This document shows, piece after piece, positions 26,320-35,194 of a stretch of DNA of 58,640 bases. The notes beneath the pieces were generated by a model, which saw only the letters and a list, made by a program, of their open reading frames with translations, searched no databases and was not told the origin of the DNA. Origin of the DNA: Bacillota bacterium (GTDB lineage: Bacteria; Bacillota; UBA994); assembly GCA_009773495.1 (NCBI GenBank), contig WSXW01000029.1, positions 1 to 58,640 on the forward strand, read 5' to 3'. How positions within the stretch are numbered: position 1 is the stretch's first letter; each line of letters starts with the position of its first letter. The position numbers were made by a program, and so were the translations under genes.

Positions 26320-27411
26320 GTGTGGCATTACTGGGCACTGCGTTTCTTAGACACAACGTTTTTTCGTGAATCAACTCCTTTTCAGGCCGGTGAAAGCGTA
26401 AATCGAGTAATCGGCTCGCGGTTTCCACCCACTATGCAGACGTTACAGGGTGTCCTTCGCTCTAACCTAGCGGCAGGGCAGGGCTGGCATCCTAGGGGGG
26501 TTATTCCTTGGCCCACCACCCTCGGTGACGCGGAACACCTTGGCGAGCTTAAACTACGGGGACCATATTTAGTTCGTGGCAACGAACTCCTATTCACCGC
26601 TCCATATTCCCAAACATACGCGTCTGGCGATAGAGGCACTCAAATGAAACGAGTAGTACCGGGGGCGTCGGTGCGCACAGATTTAGGCTACGTGCGGCTA
26701 CCTGTACTTGATGGAGATGGTAAAGTATACTCCACGGGGAATCCGGCCTATGTGAATCGCTACGGCCTTTACGAAATACTAAACGACCGTTTTCCAAAGT
26801 CAGATCAAATAGTTTTCCCTGAGCAGCTTTGGAGCACAGAGCCTAGGATGGGTATAAAGCGCGATCTAGACACACGTGTAGTGCAGGAAGGCATGCTATA
26901 CAATAGTGCCCATATTCGCCCTAATATTGACCTAGAGCTGGCTGTGTTAGTAAATGGTGTAACACCAGAATGGCTAATGGCCGCTCCACGAGTTACGGCA
27001 GTCGGTGGAGAAGGGAGGCCGGCAGCCATATCTGCCAAAGCGGATTATTCAATAGCAAATATTTTGCCTTCGCCTCCAGATGTTCCTAGGGGAACAGAGG
27101 TAATACAATTTACGGTAAGCCTGCTTACTCCAGGTAGTTTTGCCGATATCAAGCAGGTAGCAGTGAGCGGACCCAAGGAAATGGGAGTAGATTGCATGTG
27201 CGCCTGCTTAGGTAAGGCCGAGTATGTGGGTGGATGGGATTTAGCTAATAACTCCCCCCGTGCCTTAATGCCAATGCTGCCATCTGGAAGCACTTGGTAT
27301 TATGAAACTTCCCAAGAAGTATATGAGCGGGCAGTCAGGCTGCATGGCGAGTGCATCGGGGAAAAGACTACATATGGCTTTGGGCAAATAGTTATTGGAA
27401 GGTGGGGATAA
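26320..27411 (+). CDS. cmr3: Type III-B RAMP protein Cmr3
   Basis: Cmr3 pairs with Cas10 and holds the 5' handle of the crRNA. The 363-residue protein matches the family: DTTFFRESTPFQAGES, then RFPPTMQTLQGVLRS. It ends with KTTYGFGQIVIGRWG, a glycine-rich RAMP loop. The start is GTG 26320, one base after the cas10 stop and behind GGGGGTGGAG, so translation is coupled. No defect is visible. Confidence 0.9.
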   Translation: MWHYWALRFLDTTFFRESTPFQAGESVNRVIGSRFPPTMQTLQGVLRSNLAAGQGWHPRGVIPWPTTLGDAEHLGELKLRGPYLVRGNELLFTAPYSQTYASGDRGTQMKRVVPGASVRTDLGYVRLPVLDGDGKVYSTGNPAYVNRYGLYEILNDRFPKSDQIVFPEQLWSTEPRMGIKRDLDTRVVQEGMLYNSAHIRPNIDLELAVLVNGVTPEWLMAAPRVTAVGGEGRPAAISAKADYSIANILPSPPDVPRGTEVIQFTVSLLTPGSFADIKQVAVSGPKEMGVDCMCACLGKAEYVGGWDLANNSPRALMPMLPSGSTWYYETSQEVYERAVRLHGECIGEKTTYGFGQIVIGRWG

Positions 27412-27414
27412 ATA

Positions 27415-28239
27415 ATGAGCGGAACGATAATTGGTCTCTTGGCTGAGACAAATCTTCATCCAGGAAGTGGCCAAACAGCAGGGGCAATAGACTTACCCGT
27501 AAGTCGTGAGAGCACAACACAATACCCATTTGTTGCCGGATCCAGTATGAAAGGCGCCATGCGGGCCTACTTTCAACAGTGGCGCGCGGAACGAGTGGAC
27601 GAGTTCTTTGGCAAGGATGAGGCAGGAGCGTTAATCATAAGTGACGCTAGGGTGCTTCTCTTGCCGGTCAGGTCTCTTACGGGTCATTATCGCTGGGTAA
27701 CTTGCCCCTATCTATTAGAAAGGTTTCAGCGTGATTTCGCGCTGTGCAGTAGCAAAAAAGCGTCTTTCGAGGTGCCAAAACCGCAAGAGGGTGAGGTTAT
27801 AGTGTGTGAGGGCAAAGACTCTCTTCCGAAGCTTTTTGTCGAGGAGTTTGCGTACACTGTTAAGACCGAAAAACTGGAAGGAGTAATCGCGGCTATTGCT
27901 CCGCTTTTGCACCACGAAAGTATGAGACATAGGCTGGTCGAGGCCTTAACAATTATTGCCGATACTGACTTTAAGTATTTCGCGCAATATGGACTCTGTA
28001 TACGAGCTCGCAATGTTCTAGATGATACGACCAAAACCAGTAAGAACCTGTGGTACGAAGAGAGTATCCCGAGCGATACGCTACTGTATTCTCTGTGCCT
28101 ACCGCGCTTTCCGCTACATAAACAGGTGCAGGAGTTCTTGGAGACGGTGACGAAGCATCCCTACATTCAAATTGGTGGTAATGAAACGGTAGGCCAGGGT
28201 TGGTGCGTCATGCAACCACAGTCCGGGGGCGATATATAA
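27415..28239 (+). CDS. cmr4: Type III-B RNase subunit Cmr4
   Basis: Cmr4 forms the backbone of the Cmr filament and cuts the target RNA at 6-nt intervals. The 274-residue protein has the family start with LHPGSGQTAGAIDLPVSRE. Its aspartate falls at D26, the same position as the catalytic residue of Pyrococcus furiosus Cmr4, so RNA cleavage is probably retained. SSMKGAMR follows, and NETVGQGWC is the glycine-rich loop near the end. It starts three bases after cmr3 and its stop overlaps the cmr5 start (TAATG). Confidence 0.93.
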   Translation: MSGTIIGLLAETNLHPGSGQTAGAIDLPVSRESTTQYPFVAGSSMKGAMRAYFQQWRAERVDEFFGKDEAGALIISDARVLLLPVRSLTGHYRWVTCPYLLERFQRDFALCSSKKASFEVPKPQEGEVIVCEGKDSLPKLFVEEFAYTVKTEKLEGVIAAIAPLLHHESMRHRLVEALTIIADTDFKYFAQYGLCIRARNVLDDTTKTSKNLWYEESIPSDTLLYSLCLPRFPLHKQVQEFLETVTKHPYIQIGGNETVGQGWCVMQPQSGGDI

Positions 28240-28610
28240 TGCCTACTTTCCTGGATCAAGAAAGAGCAGAGCATGCTCTTAAAGTTGTCAAGGGGATGAA
28301 AGGGAATTCGGTTGGAGACAAGTTTGCCAAGTTAACCGCCGGTTTTACAGCGACTTTAATCAGCAACGGCCTAGGGCAGTCTGTTGCAACTTTAAGAGCC
28401 AAGCAGGAACCCCAGTATCTTGCGCTTTACGAGGCTTTGCAGAGTTGGTTGTGTGAGGGGAAACCATTTATGCCTGTGTCTAACAAGGAACTTATTAACC
28501 ACATAGTCACTGCCGATATGAGGACTTACATGCAGGCACAAGCAGAAGCTATAAGTTATGTTGAGTGGCTCAAGAAATTTGCCGCTGCTTACCTTAAAAC
28601 CCCGGATTAA
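28239..28610 (+). CDS. cmr5: Type III-B small subunit Cmr5
   Basis: Cmr5 is the small helical subunit that lines the inner filament of the complex. The 123-residue protein is all-helical by eye and begins MPTFLDQERAEHALKVV, with family features YLALYEALQSWL and EAISYVEWLKKFAAAYL. ATG 28239 shares one base with the cmr4 stop. It was identified by size, helix content, C-terminal motif and its place between cmr4 and cmr6. Confidence 0.88.
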   Translation: MPTFLDQERAEHALKVVKGMKGNSVGDKFAKLTAGFTATLISNGLGQSVATLRAKQEPQYLALYEALQSWLCEGKPFMPVSNKELINHIVTADMRTYMQAQAEAISYVEWLKKFAAAYLKTPD

Positions 28611-28622
28611 GGAGGAGTTTAT

Positions 28623-29741
28623 GTGCCGACGAAAATCCCCATATATAGTGGGTGTGAGGGGTTATACAAAATTGGGATGAAACACCCAAACATCGGTCTT
28701 TATTTTAACAAGTTTTTTGACGGCTGGTCAGACCAATGGCAGATAGAGCTTGGCAGAAAACAAACTTGGCTAAAAAGCATGGCCGATGCCACAGATACGC
28801 GTTCTTCACGTTCCGATTTAGCGCGCTATGCGGCAGTCAGGCTCGCCTCCTTAGTCGGTGATAGGAGAGGAGTGTTACGGTGTTATTCTACTTGCTCACC
28901 GCTCGCACTAGGACTGGGGAACGCACATCCCGTGGAGAACGGGTTTTCTTGGCACCATACTCAGGGGTATCCTTATATCCCAGCTTCTTCTTTAAAGGGG
29001 ATCGTGCGCTCTTTTGCGAATAAGTGGTTGGACACAAACGCCAACATTTCTAGAATTTTTGGCCGCGAGGGGGAAGGTACGGCCTCAGTGGGCAGCGTAG
29101 TATTCTTTGATATCTTGCCTTTGTCGACAGTTGCTTTGCGGGTGGACATCATGACGCCCCATTACGCTGAGTATTATCAAAAAGACAACGTTTGGCCCGG
29201 AGACTGGCAAGACCCACAACCCATACCCTTTCTTACAGTAGCAAAAGGGCAGACATTTGCGGTAGGGTTAGCTCCAAGGCAAATTAATAATGATGAGGAC
29301 CGATTTGACTGTCAACTGGTCCTAGGGTGGCTGGACCAAGCGCTTACATCTATCGGAGCGGGTGCGAAGACTACGGTCGGTTATGGGCGTTTCTTTCGGG
29401 CTGCCAAGGAAGTAAATGCGGAACAACAGATAGAGCAGGAAGTTCATAAACTTAGGGCGCCTAAAGCTGTCGCCCGCACTTTTACTACACCTATTGAAGA
29501 GGAAATGTACAAGGATGGCTACGAGGATAAAGAGGTCTTTATGGTACCGCTGACCAATAAGTGGCTAGGGCGCATGAACGAGACTGCATCTAGCCCCACA
29601 GGACTAGAGATTGCGAATAGGTTATACAATTGGTACAAGAAGTATCGTCCTAAAGAAATAGCCAACCCCAACGATAAGAACAAGAAGAAGCTTGATTCTA
29701 TAACGCACGTGATAACTAGTCATGGGGTTAAACTAACCTAG
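28623..29741 (+). CDS. cmr6: Type III-B RAMP protein Cmr6
   Basis: Cmr6 caps the Cmr backbone next to Cmr1. The 372-residue protein has the typical central part: HPVENGFSWHHTQGYPYIPASSLKGIVRSFA (only key parts: ENGFSWH and PASSLKG), then FGREGEGTASVGSVVFFD and the loop GAGAKTTVGYGRF. GTG 28623 is preceded by AAGGAGGAG (28609-28617); the overlapping ATG at 28621 is out of frame. The C-terminal 90 residues are charged and less conserved. It completes a full cmr1-6 set in canonical order. Confidence 0.9.
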   Translation: MPTKIPIYSGCEGLYKIGMKHPNIGLYFNKFFDGWSDQWQIELGRKQTWLKSMADATDTRSSRSDLARYAAVRLASLVGDRRGVLRCYSTCSPLALGLGNAHPVENGFSWHHTQGYPYIPASSLKGIVRSFANKWLDTNANISRIFGREGEGTASVGSVVFFDILPLSTVALRVDIMTPHYAEYYQKDNVWPGDWQDPQPIPFLTVAKGQTFAVGLAPRQINNDEDRFDCQLVLGWLDQALTSIGAGAKTTVGYGRFFRAAKEVNAEQQIEQEVHKLRAPKAVARTFTTPIEEEMYKDGYEDKEVFMVPLTNKWLGRMNETASSPTGLEIANRLYNWYKKYRPKEIANPNDKNKKKLDSITHVITSHGVKLT

Positions 29742-29789
29742 TGGACATGAATTATTTTACCAAGCCACCTGCTATTTGAGGTGATTCAT

Positions 29790-31844
29790 GTGAAAACTGA
29801 GTACGACCTATTTCTTGATGAAAGCGGAGAGTTTAAAGACCATATCAAGGTAAGGGAGGTCTCTTTAGTGGGGGGCCTCCTCTTCCCGCAGGGTAATTTG
29901 ACTGAGGTCAAAGCCAAACAGTTGCTCAATGAGGCCTACTTCGAAGCGGGGCTAGACTGGAAAGAATCAGTGCATGCCACTGAGACCAAGGTCCTAAGCT
30001 ACAGCAAGTACTGGTACATGATAGAGCTCTTATTGAGAAAAGTGCTTGCTGCTGGCGGCAGGGCGGTGGTTTACGAAAACGTCAATAAAGCTAATATCGT
30101 GAATGCCGATGTTACCTATCTGCATGTTTTATCTGAAGGAATCACGCAAACATTGCAGACATTAACCACAAGTGACGATGAGGTAGTAATAAACATAGTG
30201 GCCAGCCGACGCATGGGCAAGAACGGCACCGAAGAGATGGTGGTGGGGGAATATTTGGACCGTTTGCGGGAACGCCTGCATTTAGAGTGGGTGCGGCGCG
30301 GGAGATATGGTTTACATCGTAAATGGGAGCTGAAGGGTTTCACCATAGGTTCGGCACGCAAAAGTTATTGCCTAATGTTGGCCGATCATGTTTGCCATTC
30401 GTGGTATTGCGTGGCAGAACGCGAAAGAATCAGGCATGCCTATGATCCATATGTGTTCTCGGTTTTGCGAGTGGGGCAGAATGAACTGCTTGATAGCCTC
30501 TTAAACGCGGGGGCGCTCAGCCAAGCCTGTTTTGATTGGCTGGGTGCTACAGCAAACGCAGAAATGGAGCATGGCGATGCGATGAGGTATAGGGCAAAAT
30601 TCACTTTAGAGTATAAATGCCTACCCTACCTGTGGCGTAAGCGTTCCATCCAGCAAACTCTAAGCCTTATTGAAGAGTTTGTTGGTGTAGAGTATATGTT
30701 GGCTTTGGCAGATCGGATGGGGTCTCTATTTTCCGACTTCCTAAGAGAAGTAGTGTTGGCGGAGCCACATCTTTTCACGGAAGAGATATTTAAAGCGGGC
30801 CGCATTAGGTTGTCACTCCATAATCATGCTGGCCGCATCGCTTGTGCCCACCAAGAACTACTTGCGCTCGCTGAGTTGTATCCTCCCATGTTAAGTCGGC
30901 TGGAGAACATGACAGAAGTTTTCGAAGCCATGATTTGCGAAGGCGTTCATTTATGTAATTGTTACGCTTTTGACATTGCCAGTGAAAAGATGGGTCGCCT
31001 GATAGAAGTCCTGCGAGAGCTGGCTCAGTTAGTGCCATGCCTGTTACCGCTTTCTGACGTTACTATAATGTATTCGGATCTTTTGGGTAAGGCATATGGC
31101 ACACGACTACAGGCGCATACGTTTCGTACCCGTACGGACCGCTCGTGCTATAAGTTAGCAGTGCAGGATTCCGAAGAGGCAATTATGCAGTTTCACAACC
31201 CGCAAGACCAAGAGCGCCAATACTTGTATCGGTGTCAACTAGAGTGCGACCAAGGTAACGCCCCTGAGGCGCTTCGCTGGCTCCTCAAGGCTACGCAGAC
31301 GAATACAATAGATGAGCTTGCAGGTTATCTGCAAAACAATGCATCAGTCAGCGCACGCTTTGTTATGGCTAATTACTGCCGCCTAATGGCTCACGCACCT
31401 AGTGAGCTTGCGTGCAGTATGTACGCAGTTTGGGGGGAAAAGCAACTGGATCGGCATCCGACTTTGAACTTAAAGGAGCATCCCGTTGAAATCATCTGTT
31501 GGAAATTAGGCACTTATTTATTAAGGCAGGGGGACATGCCACGCGGAATTAGTTGGCACCAGCGTGCGCTTAAGATCAGCTTGTCTAACCCCGAACAACT
31601 CACTCTAATAACAATAGGGCTGGCAATATTAGCTGAGCAGTGCGCATATGTAATTAGTAATCAAGCCAAGTTTAAGGCCAGCGGCCAGAAGCTTGAGAAA
31701 AGACTAAGTGCACTGTTAGCTACACCGGGATTGCCCGATTCCATGCACTCTTACTTTGCTTCATGGGTAGGTGTAGTGCAACAGCCATGCGCCAAGGCCT
31801 CGGTAGAGGAGTTATTGAAGCTAGCTTGGACGGTACCTTTCTAG
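29790..31844 (+). CDS. DUF3800-like protein with long helical C-terminus, last gene of the cmr operon
   Basis: 684 residues. The N-terminal part (about 5-215) looks like DUF3800, an RNase H-like fold family: YDLFLDESGEF at D6-F15 with D10-E11 in the usual acidic motif, SVHATE at about residue 51, and a late ADH (D199-H200) where the family has a conserved AD. The remaining roughly 465 residues are helical and TPR-like (for example ALRWLLKATQ, ISWHQRALKIS). GTG 29790 is preferred, six bases after GAGGTG; GTG 29781 is an alternative. It is 48 bases after cmr6 on the same strand, so it belongs to the operon. Catalysis is not shown; a nuclease or nucleic-acid-binding effector is an inference. Confidence 0.7.
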   Translation: MKTEYDLFLDESGEFKDHIKVREVSLVGGLLFPQGNLTEVKAKQLLNEAYFEAGLDWKESVHATETKVLSYSKYWYMIELLLRKVLAAGGRAVVYENVNKANIVNADVTYLHVLSEGITQTLQTLTTSDDEVVINIVASRRMGKNGTEEMVVGEYLDRLRERLHLEWVRRGRYGLHRKWELKGFTIGSARKSYCLMLADHVCHSWYCVAERERIRHAYDPYVFSVLRVGQNELLDSLLNAGALSQACFDWLGATANAEMEHGDAMRYRAKFTLEYKCLPYLWRKRSIQQTLSLIEEFVGVEYMLALADRMGSLFSDFLREVVLAEPHLFTEEIFKAGRIRLSLHNHAGRIACAHQELLALAELYPPMLSRLENMTEVFEAMICEGVHLCNCYAFDIASEKMGRLIEVLRELAQLVPCLLPLSDVTIMYSDLLGKAYGTRLQAHTFRTRTDRSCYKLAVQDSEEAIMQFHNPQDQERQYLYRCQLECDQGNAPEALRWLLKATQTNTIDELAGYLQNNASVSARFVMANYCRLMAHAPSELACSMYAVWGEKQLDRHPTLNLKEHPVEIICWKLGTYLLRQGDMPRGISWHQRALKISLSNPEQLTLITIGLAILAEQCAYVISNQAKFKASGQKLEKRLSALLATPGLPDSMHSYFASWVGVVQQPCAKASVEELLKLAWTVPF

Positions 31845-31846
31845 AG

Positions 31847-31942
31847 AATAATGCAAAAATTAGGGTTGTGAGCCTAGTAAACCCAAGCCTATCTGACGAG
31901 AGCAATGGTTTCTTTGAAATTTATCAGAATGAGAGCAAGTAA
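31847..31942 (+). pseudogene. C-terminal scrap of an Ig-like repeat secreted protein
   Basis: Three bases after the stop of the DUF3800-like gene a frame without a start reads NAKIRVVSLVNPSLSDESN and ends at TAA 31942. It matches the end of the Ig-like repeat at 36540-37090 (ARIRVVSLVDSTYSDTSN) and another scrap at 37885-37977; I count 16 of 30 residues identical to the latter. The abrupt start suggests a recombination joint at about 31845, where the type III-B cassette ends. Confidence 0.65.
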
Positions 31943-32036
31943 AGGCCTAGTTGTCGTCTTGCAGAGGAGTATTCAGCAGTTTAGTGAAGACAATATGATA
32001 ACCACAAGATCCAAATCTGCTATACGGAACTGAACG

Positions 32037-32072
32037 AAAGAGAGTTACCATCTTGGCAGCTCTCTTTCTTTT
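32037..32072 (+). terminator. Terminator before the upstream spoIIID copy
   Basis: AAAGAGAGTTACC (32037-32049) pairs with GGCAGCTCTCTTT (32055-32067) with one G-U and one A-C mismatch, followed by CTTTTTC. The right arm is part of the block identical to 38016 onward; the left arm differs from that copy. Confidence 0.6.
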
Positions 32073-32235
32073 TCAGGCATATCCCACTTTCCCGCTCATA
32101 TATATTTATTGAATTAGTGAGCTACGGGGAGGCGGGGGACAGTGAACGACCAGATTGGCAAATATATTGCGGACACAAAGGCTACCGTTCGTGCCGCAGC
32201 CGACCATTTTAACGTGTCCAAGTCCACAGTTCATA
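32054..32235 (+). repeat. Direct repeat, upstream copy (spoIIID region)
   Basis: 32054-32153 is identical to 38016-38115 (100 bases), and 32181-32235 is identical to 38116-38170 (55 bases). The 27 bases 32154-32180 are absent from the other copy. The repeat spans a terminator arm, the spoIIID upstream region, the ribosome site and the first codons. Confidence 0.95.
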
Positions 32236-32264
32236 TGGTAGTATCAAAACGGAGAGGTTTTTAG
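32142..32264 (+). pseudogene. spoIIID: spoIIID, 5' part (C-terminally truncated copy)
   Basis: GTG 32142 with GGAGGCGGGG upstream opens a 40-codon frame. The first 31 residues are the SpoIIID N-terminus, including IGKYIADTK and the helix-turn-helix start (ATVRAAADHFNVSKSTVH). After 32235 the sequence departs from spoIIID and adds MVVSKRRGF before TAG. It therefore has the nine residues missing from the copy at 38104 but lacks the C-terminal 45. SpoIIID is a mother-cell transcription factor acting between sigma-E and sigma-K; this piece alone should not function. Recombination with the downstream copy would complete it. Confidence 0.85.
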
Positions 32265-32357
32265 TTCGCGTGGAGTAGCCTAAAGTAATAGAAAATAGCA
32301 AGAAAGCTACCACAACTTGGTAGCTTTCTTGCTTTACGGCAAATCCCGCCTTGACAG

Positions 32358-33193
32358 TTAGTCATGCCACGGGTCATAATTAACTATATCACTCAACAAA
32401 ACCCATCGACTTAAACCCCCTAGGCCTGATACACGCGCATACTGTCCAGAAGTCTCCTCAATAAATACACTGAGCTCACGAGGCTCGTAGACATGTACTG
32501 ATAAGTCTGGGCCACCAACGGAATCCAATGCATATAGAGGAGCACCAGCTCTCAGTATTCCCCTTCGCGACTTCTCGGGAGAGAAAGGAATGAGCTTGTC
32601 TGTAGGAACCCAGCCAAGGCTACAGCCATATTCATGTGCGACCATTTCGACATAGCTCCATTTGTCATAGGTGGAGAGAACCTGAACAATCTTCCCTTCG
32701 CGCAAGACGTTGTTTACTCCCATTGAATAGGGCAAGGGTTGAAGTGCGGCCGTTGCTGTCACAACCATAGATGTCGGGGTTGTTTGGTGTAGTGTTTTGG
32801 TCGGGTCACTAGACAGGTACCACGTAGGTATCCAGCATAATCATCTAGTACTTTGATTCGGGTTAGCCCATCCATTGACATAACCAAGGCCCACTCCTCC
32901 TGTTTGGCTAAGACCATAACCGGGGTAACTGAATTCGCCGTTGAAGAGACCCTGCTGCCGTTTGTAGGAGCGTGCCCAAAGAATACATTGTCAACAATAA
33001 ACACTATCTGCGGCGAGCTTTCAGCTGTAATTTGCTCTGCATGGACCCAGAAATAGTAAGTGAGTCGGTAGAAACTAGAGTGCAAGGAAGGTCTAATTTC
33101 ACAACATGTGTTTGAAGGGCAAGTGACAGTTAAAGACGTCAGTCGTGATGAAGACTTTATTTCTTGGGCAACTATAGGTGCTAGCAGTATCAT
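32358..33193 (-). pseudogene. Frameshifted SH3b-repeat secreted protein
   Basis: Two minus-strand frames overlap: 33193-32759 (144 codons, hydrophobic start MILLAPIVAQE) and 32768-32358 (136 codons). Adding one A to the AAAA run about 40 bases before the second frame's ATG joins them into one protein of roughly 275 residues. The joined protein carries about three bacterial SH3-like units (for example VLAKQEEWALVMSMDGLTRI, then VLSTYDKWSYVEMV and GWVPTDKL). Such proteins usually bind cell wall. The frameshift may be real or an error. A tryptophan/glycine-rich C-terminus (SRWVLLSDIV) completes the last unit. Confidence 0.55.
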
Positions 33194-33276
33194 CTGGCAT
33201 ATGCAGAGTCTTTTCCCTGACCTACCTATTACCTGGCCGATGAGAAGTGAGAAGGATGCAGGGGCTGGAAATGGGT

Positions 33277-33318
33277 AAGAAAAAAGTTAGGAGGATGGTT
33301 CCTCCTAACTTTTTTCTT
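33277..33318. terminator. Bidirectional terminator, perfect 18-bp palindrome
   Basis: AAGAAAAAAGTTAGGAGG (33277-33294) and CCTCCTAACTTTTTTCTT (33301-33318) pair perfectly around ATGGTT. Runs of A and T in both arms allow termination on either strand. It separates the minus-strand gene 33305-34039 from the SH3b gene downstream of it. Confidence 0.85.
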
Positions 33319-34039
33319 CATTGCCGCTGTTCGGGTGCCAGGCCAGCAGGCTGACTATGAAGAGGATAATCCCTATGCCAAATGTCCAGAGGGAGCCTAG
33401 AATATTTCTTAGCAAGGCGGAATGATAAAGTGGGCCACCGAGAGCGAGCAGTAGATTAAACCACCGCGTCTGGAGCCAGAGTATCAGGCGCAGCCATAGA
33501 ACAGGGTCATTAGCAACTGCAATCTTGCTGCGTCGCAACTTGGTGTAGTATAACCGTGCGAGGGATAAAGCAATGGCATCAGCATTAATAGGGTAGTCGG
33601 TAGGAGAAAACCCCTCGTATGTTTGCCTGACGCGTTCCAGGCTGATTGCCATGGCCTCTGCTGTTTTTTCGTAATTACCACCATACGACAAGAGGAAGTT
33701 CCCTTTCTGTATTACAACCGGGCGGGCTGCTTCCATATGTGTGTTGGCACCGTATGCGGCTTCTTCGGCAGTCTTATAGGTGGCAGTGCGGAATTCATGT
33801 CCGGGCGAGTACACTCGCAGAGCCAAGTCCACTACCTCGATAGCTACTTCTGAGTCTGCGTCTCTCTCCACCAGAGCAGTATCGTGTAGCATAGACAGAA
33901 ATCGGGCTCGTTCAGAGCCGTCAAATAAGAAGCTCCCTTGGCGAATGGTATAGCCAAGACTTGCCCCCACAAACATCATTATCAATCCCAGCACCATGAG
34001 TACGACTAATATTCCTCTCCGCATGGGCATCATCTCCAA
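33305..34039 (-). CDS. Hypothetical membrane protein (244 aa)
   Basis: Unknown family. Three hydrophobic segments: about residues 8-28 (ILVVLMVLGLIMMFVGASLG), 182-203, and a strong one near 213-233 (FGIGIILFIVSLLAW). Between the first and second lies a charged, helical region of about 150 residues, probably extracytoplasmic. Start at the first ATG (34039) or at one of the methionines a few residues on. The stop codon lies inside the right arm of the terminator at 33277-33318. The upstream 150 bases (34040-34197) are A/T-rich and probably hold divergent promoters. Confidence 0.6.
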   Translation of the reverse strand: MEMMPMRRGILVVLMVLGLIMMFVGASLGYTIRQGSFLFDGSERARFLSMLHDTALVERDADSEVAIEVVDLALRVYSPGHEFRTATYKTAEEAAYGANTHMEAARPVVIQKGNFLLSYGGNYEKTAEAMAISLERVRQTYEGFSPTDYPINADAIALSLARLYYTKLRRSKIAVANDPVLWLRLILWLQTRWFNLLLALGGPLYHSALLRNILGSLWTFGIGIILFIVSLLAWHPNSGNEEKS

Positions 34040-34197
34040 TATAATACTGACTACCTATCCCCGTCTTATAATAAAAGTACATTCCTTGACTTTATATTTA
34101 TTGCAAAATATTGCTATAAACTTAGAAGGAATATAAAGCAGAAGAGAGAATAGCATAAATTAGCATAATACATATTATTTGTTAGGAGGGTTAAGTA

Positions 34198-34600
34198 ATG
34201 TTCAGACGTAAATTAATAGCTTGCGTTATATCTAGTTGTGTTGGCTGTTGTTGCAATAACCAGTGACACGAAGGCATATGTGGTGGATCAGTTCCCAACC
34301 ATAGTCGCATATGCCCCAGAGAGTATCCGATTTGAGTTATCTGCTATCGAATGGTTCAGTTGTTAAGCGACAAGTCACACGACCAATCAGCGGTATTCGA
34401 GGGCCTATCCCTAAACGGCAGGGACATTACGCCTCTACTTAAAGAAAAGCCCGATGCGCTGCAAATAAACCAATTTAAGAATGTACCTGGCAGAGCTACA
34501 GCAGTGGAGTGAGATTCGTAGGACAGGCGGGCAGTCTGCACTATCTGGTACGCAAAGTGAACACTACATGCGCGTAGACGAGAGAATCTACCTGAAATGA
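34198..34600 (+). pseudogene. Decayed secreted-protein gene with several frameshifts
   Basis: ATG 34198 follows GGAGGG and opens a signal peptide (MFRRKLIACVIS), but the frame closes within 20 codons. A shift near 34233 continues as LVVLAVVAITSDTKAY, a further shift near 34352 gives QLLSDKSHDQSAVFEGLSLN, and another near 34510 gives EHYMRVDERIYLK, ending at about 34600. At least three indels are needed, so this is a true pseudogene and not a single sequencing error. Family unknown. Confidence 0.65.
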
Positions 34601-34603
34601 AAA

Positions 34604-35164
34604 ATGCAAAAGGCTCACTACTGCGAGTTACAACCGAGGAGTTGGCTGTTCAGGAAGGCGTTACATATCCTATTCGATGTGATCTTCTGGTTAACGGCCC
34701 AGAGTGTTACCGTCACTGTGTTGGTAAACTCTCTACCCGTAGATTCTTCTTGGAGTCCAGCTGAGCTCCATATCCATTCCACTTGGCCCGATCGTACGTT
34801 AACGCTAAACACCATTAGGGACTTGTTTCTGGCACAAGGCTTCAGAATCGTCTACGTCACTGATTATATCGATCCCCTAAAGGCAGCTCCTAACAAATGG
34901 ATATACTATGTCCAGTCGCTCAATCCTTTCGGTGGTGAACTAAGAATGTATCCTGGAGTTGAGATAACCACTAATCGTAACAGTGATACACTCAAACTTA
35001 TCCTAGGACTGGTGTTAATTGTATTTGACATCATCAACTGGGGTAAGGCAGAAGCTCAGCACCCACAGTCGGGTGTTATTAACAAAGGCCAGAGTGTGCT
35101 CCTTGTTTATTGCGGAGCAAGGACTCTCAAGAGCCAAGATCGATGTTTGAGCTGTGGTAAATGA
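34604..35164 (+). pseudogene. Remnant of a PHP-domain metal-dependent hydrolase
   Basis: The first half contains the PHP signature ELHIHSTWPD (residues 54-63), then TIRDLFLAQGFRIVYVTDY and MYPGVEITT. In active PHP proteins the second motif is usually TDH; here it is TDY, so a metal ligand is missing. After about residue 130 the sequence turns into an unrelated hydrophobic stretch and a Cys-containing tail, and the remaining PHP motifs are absent. I read it as a truncated gene, near a broken IS3 element and other pseudogenes. The start is uncertain and the frame could extend a longer lost protein. Confidence 0.55.
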
Positions 35165-35194
35165 TCTAGAGCAACAAAAAAAAGACGGTGCATT

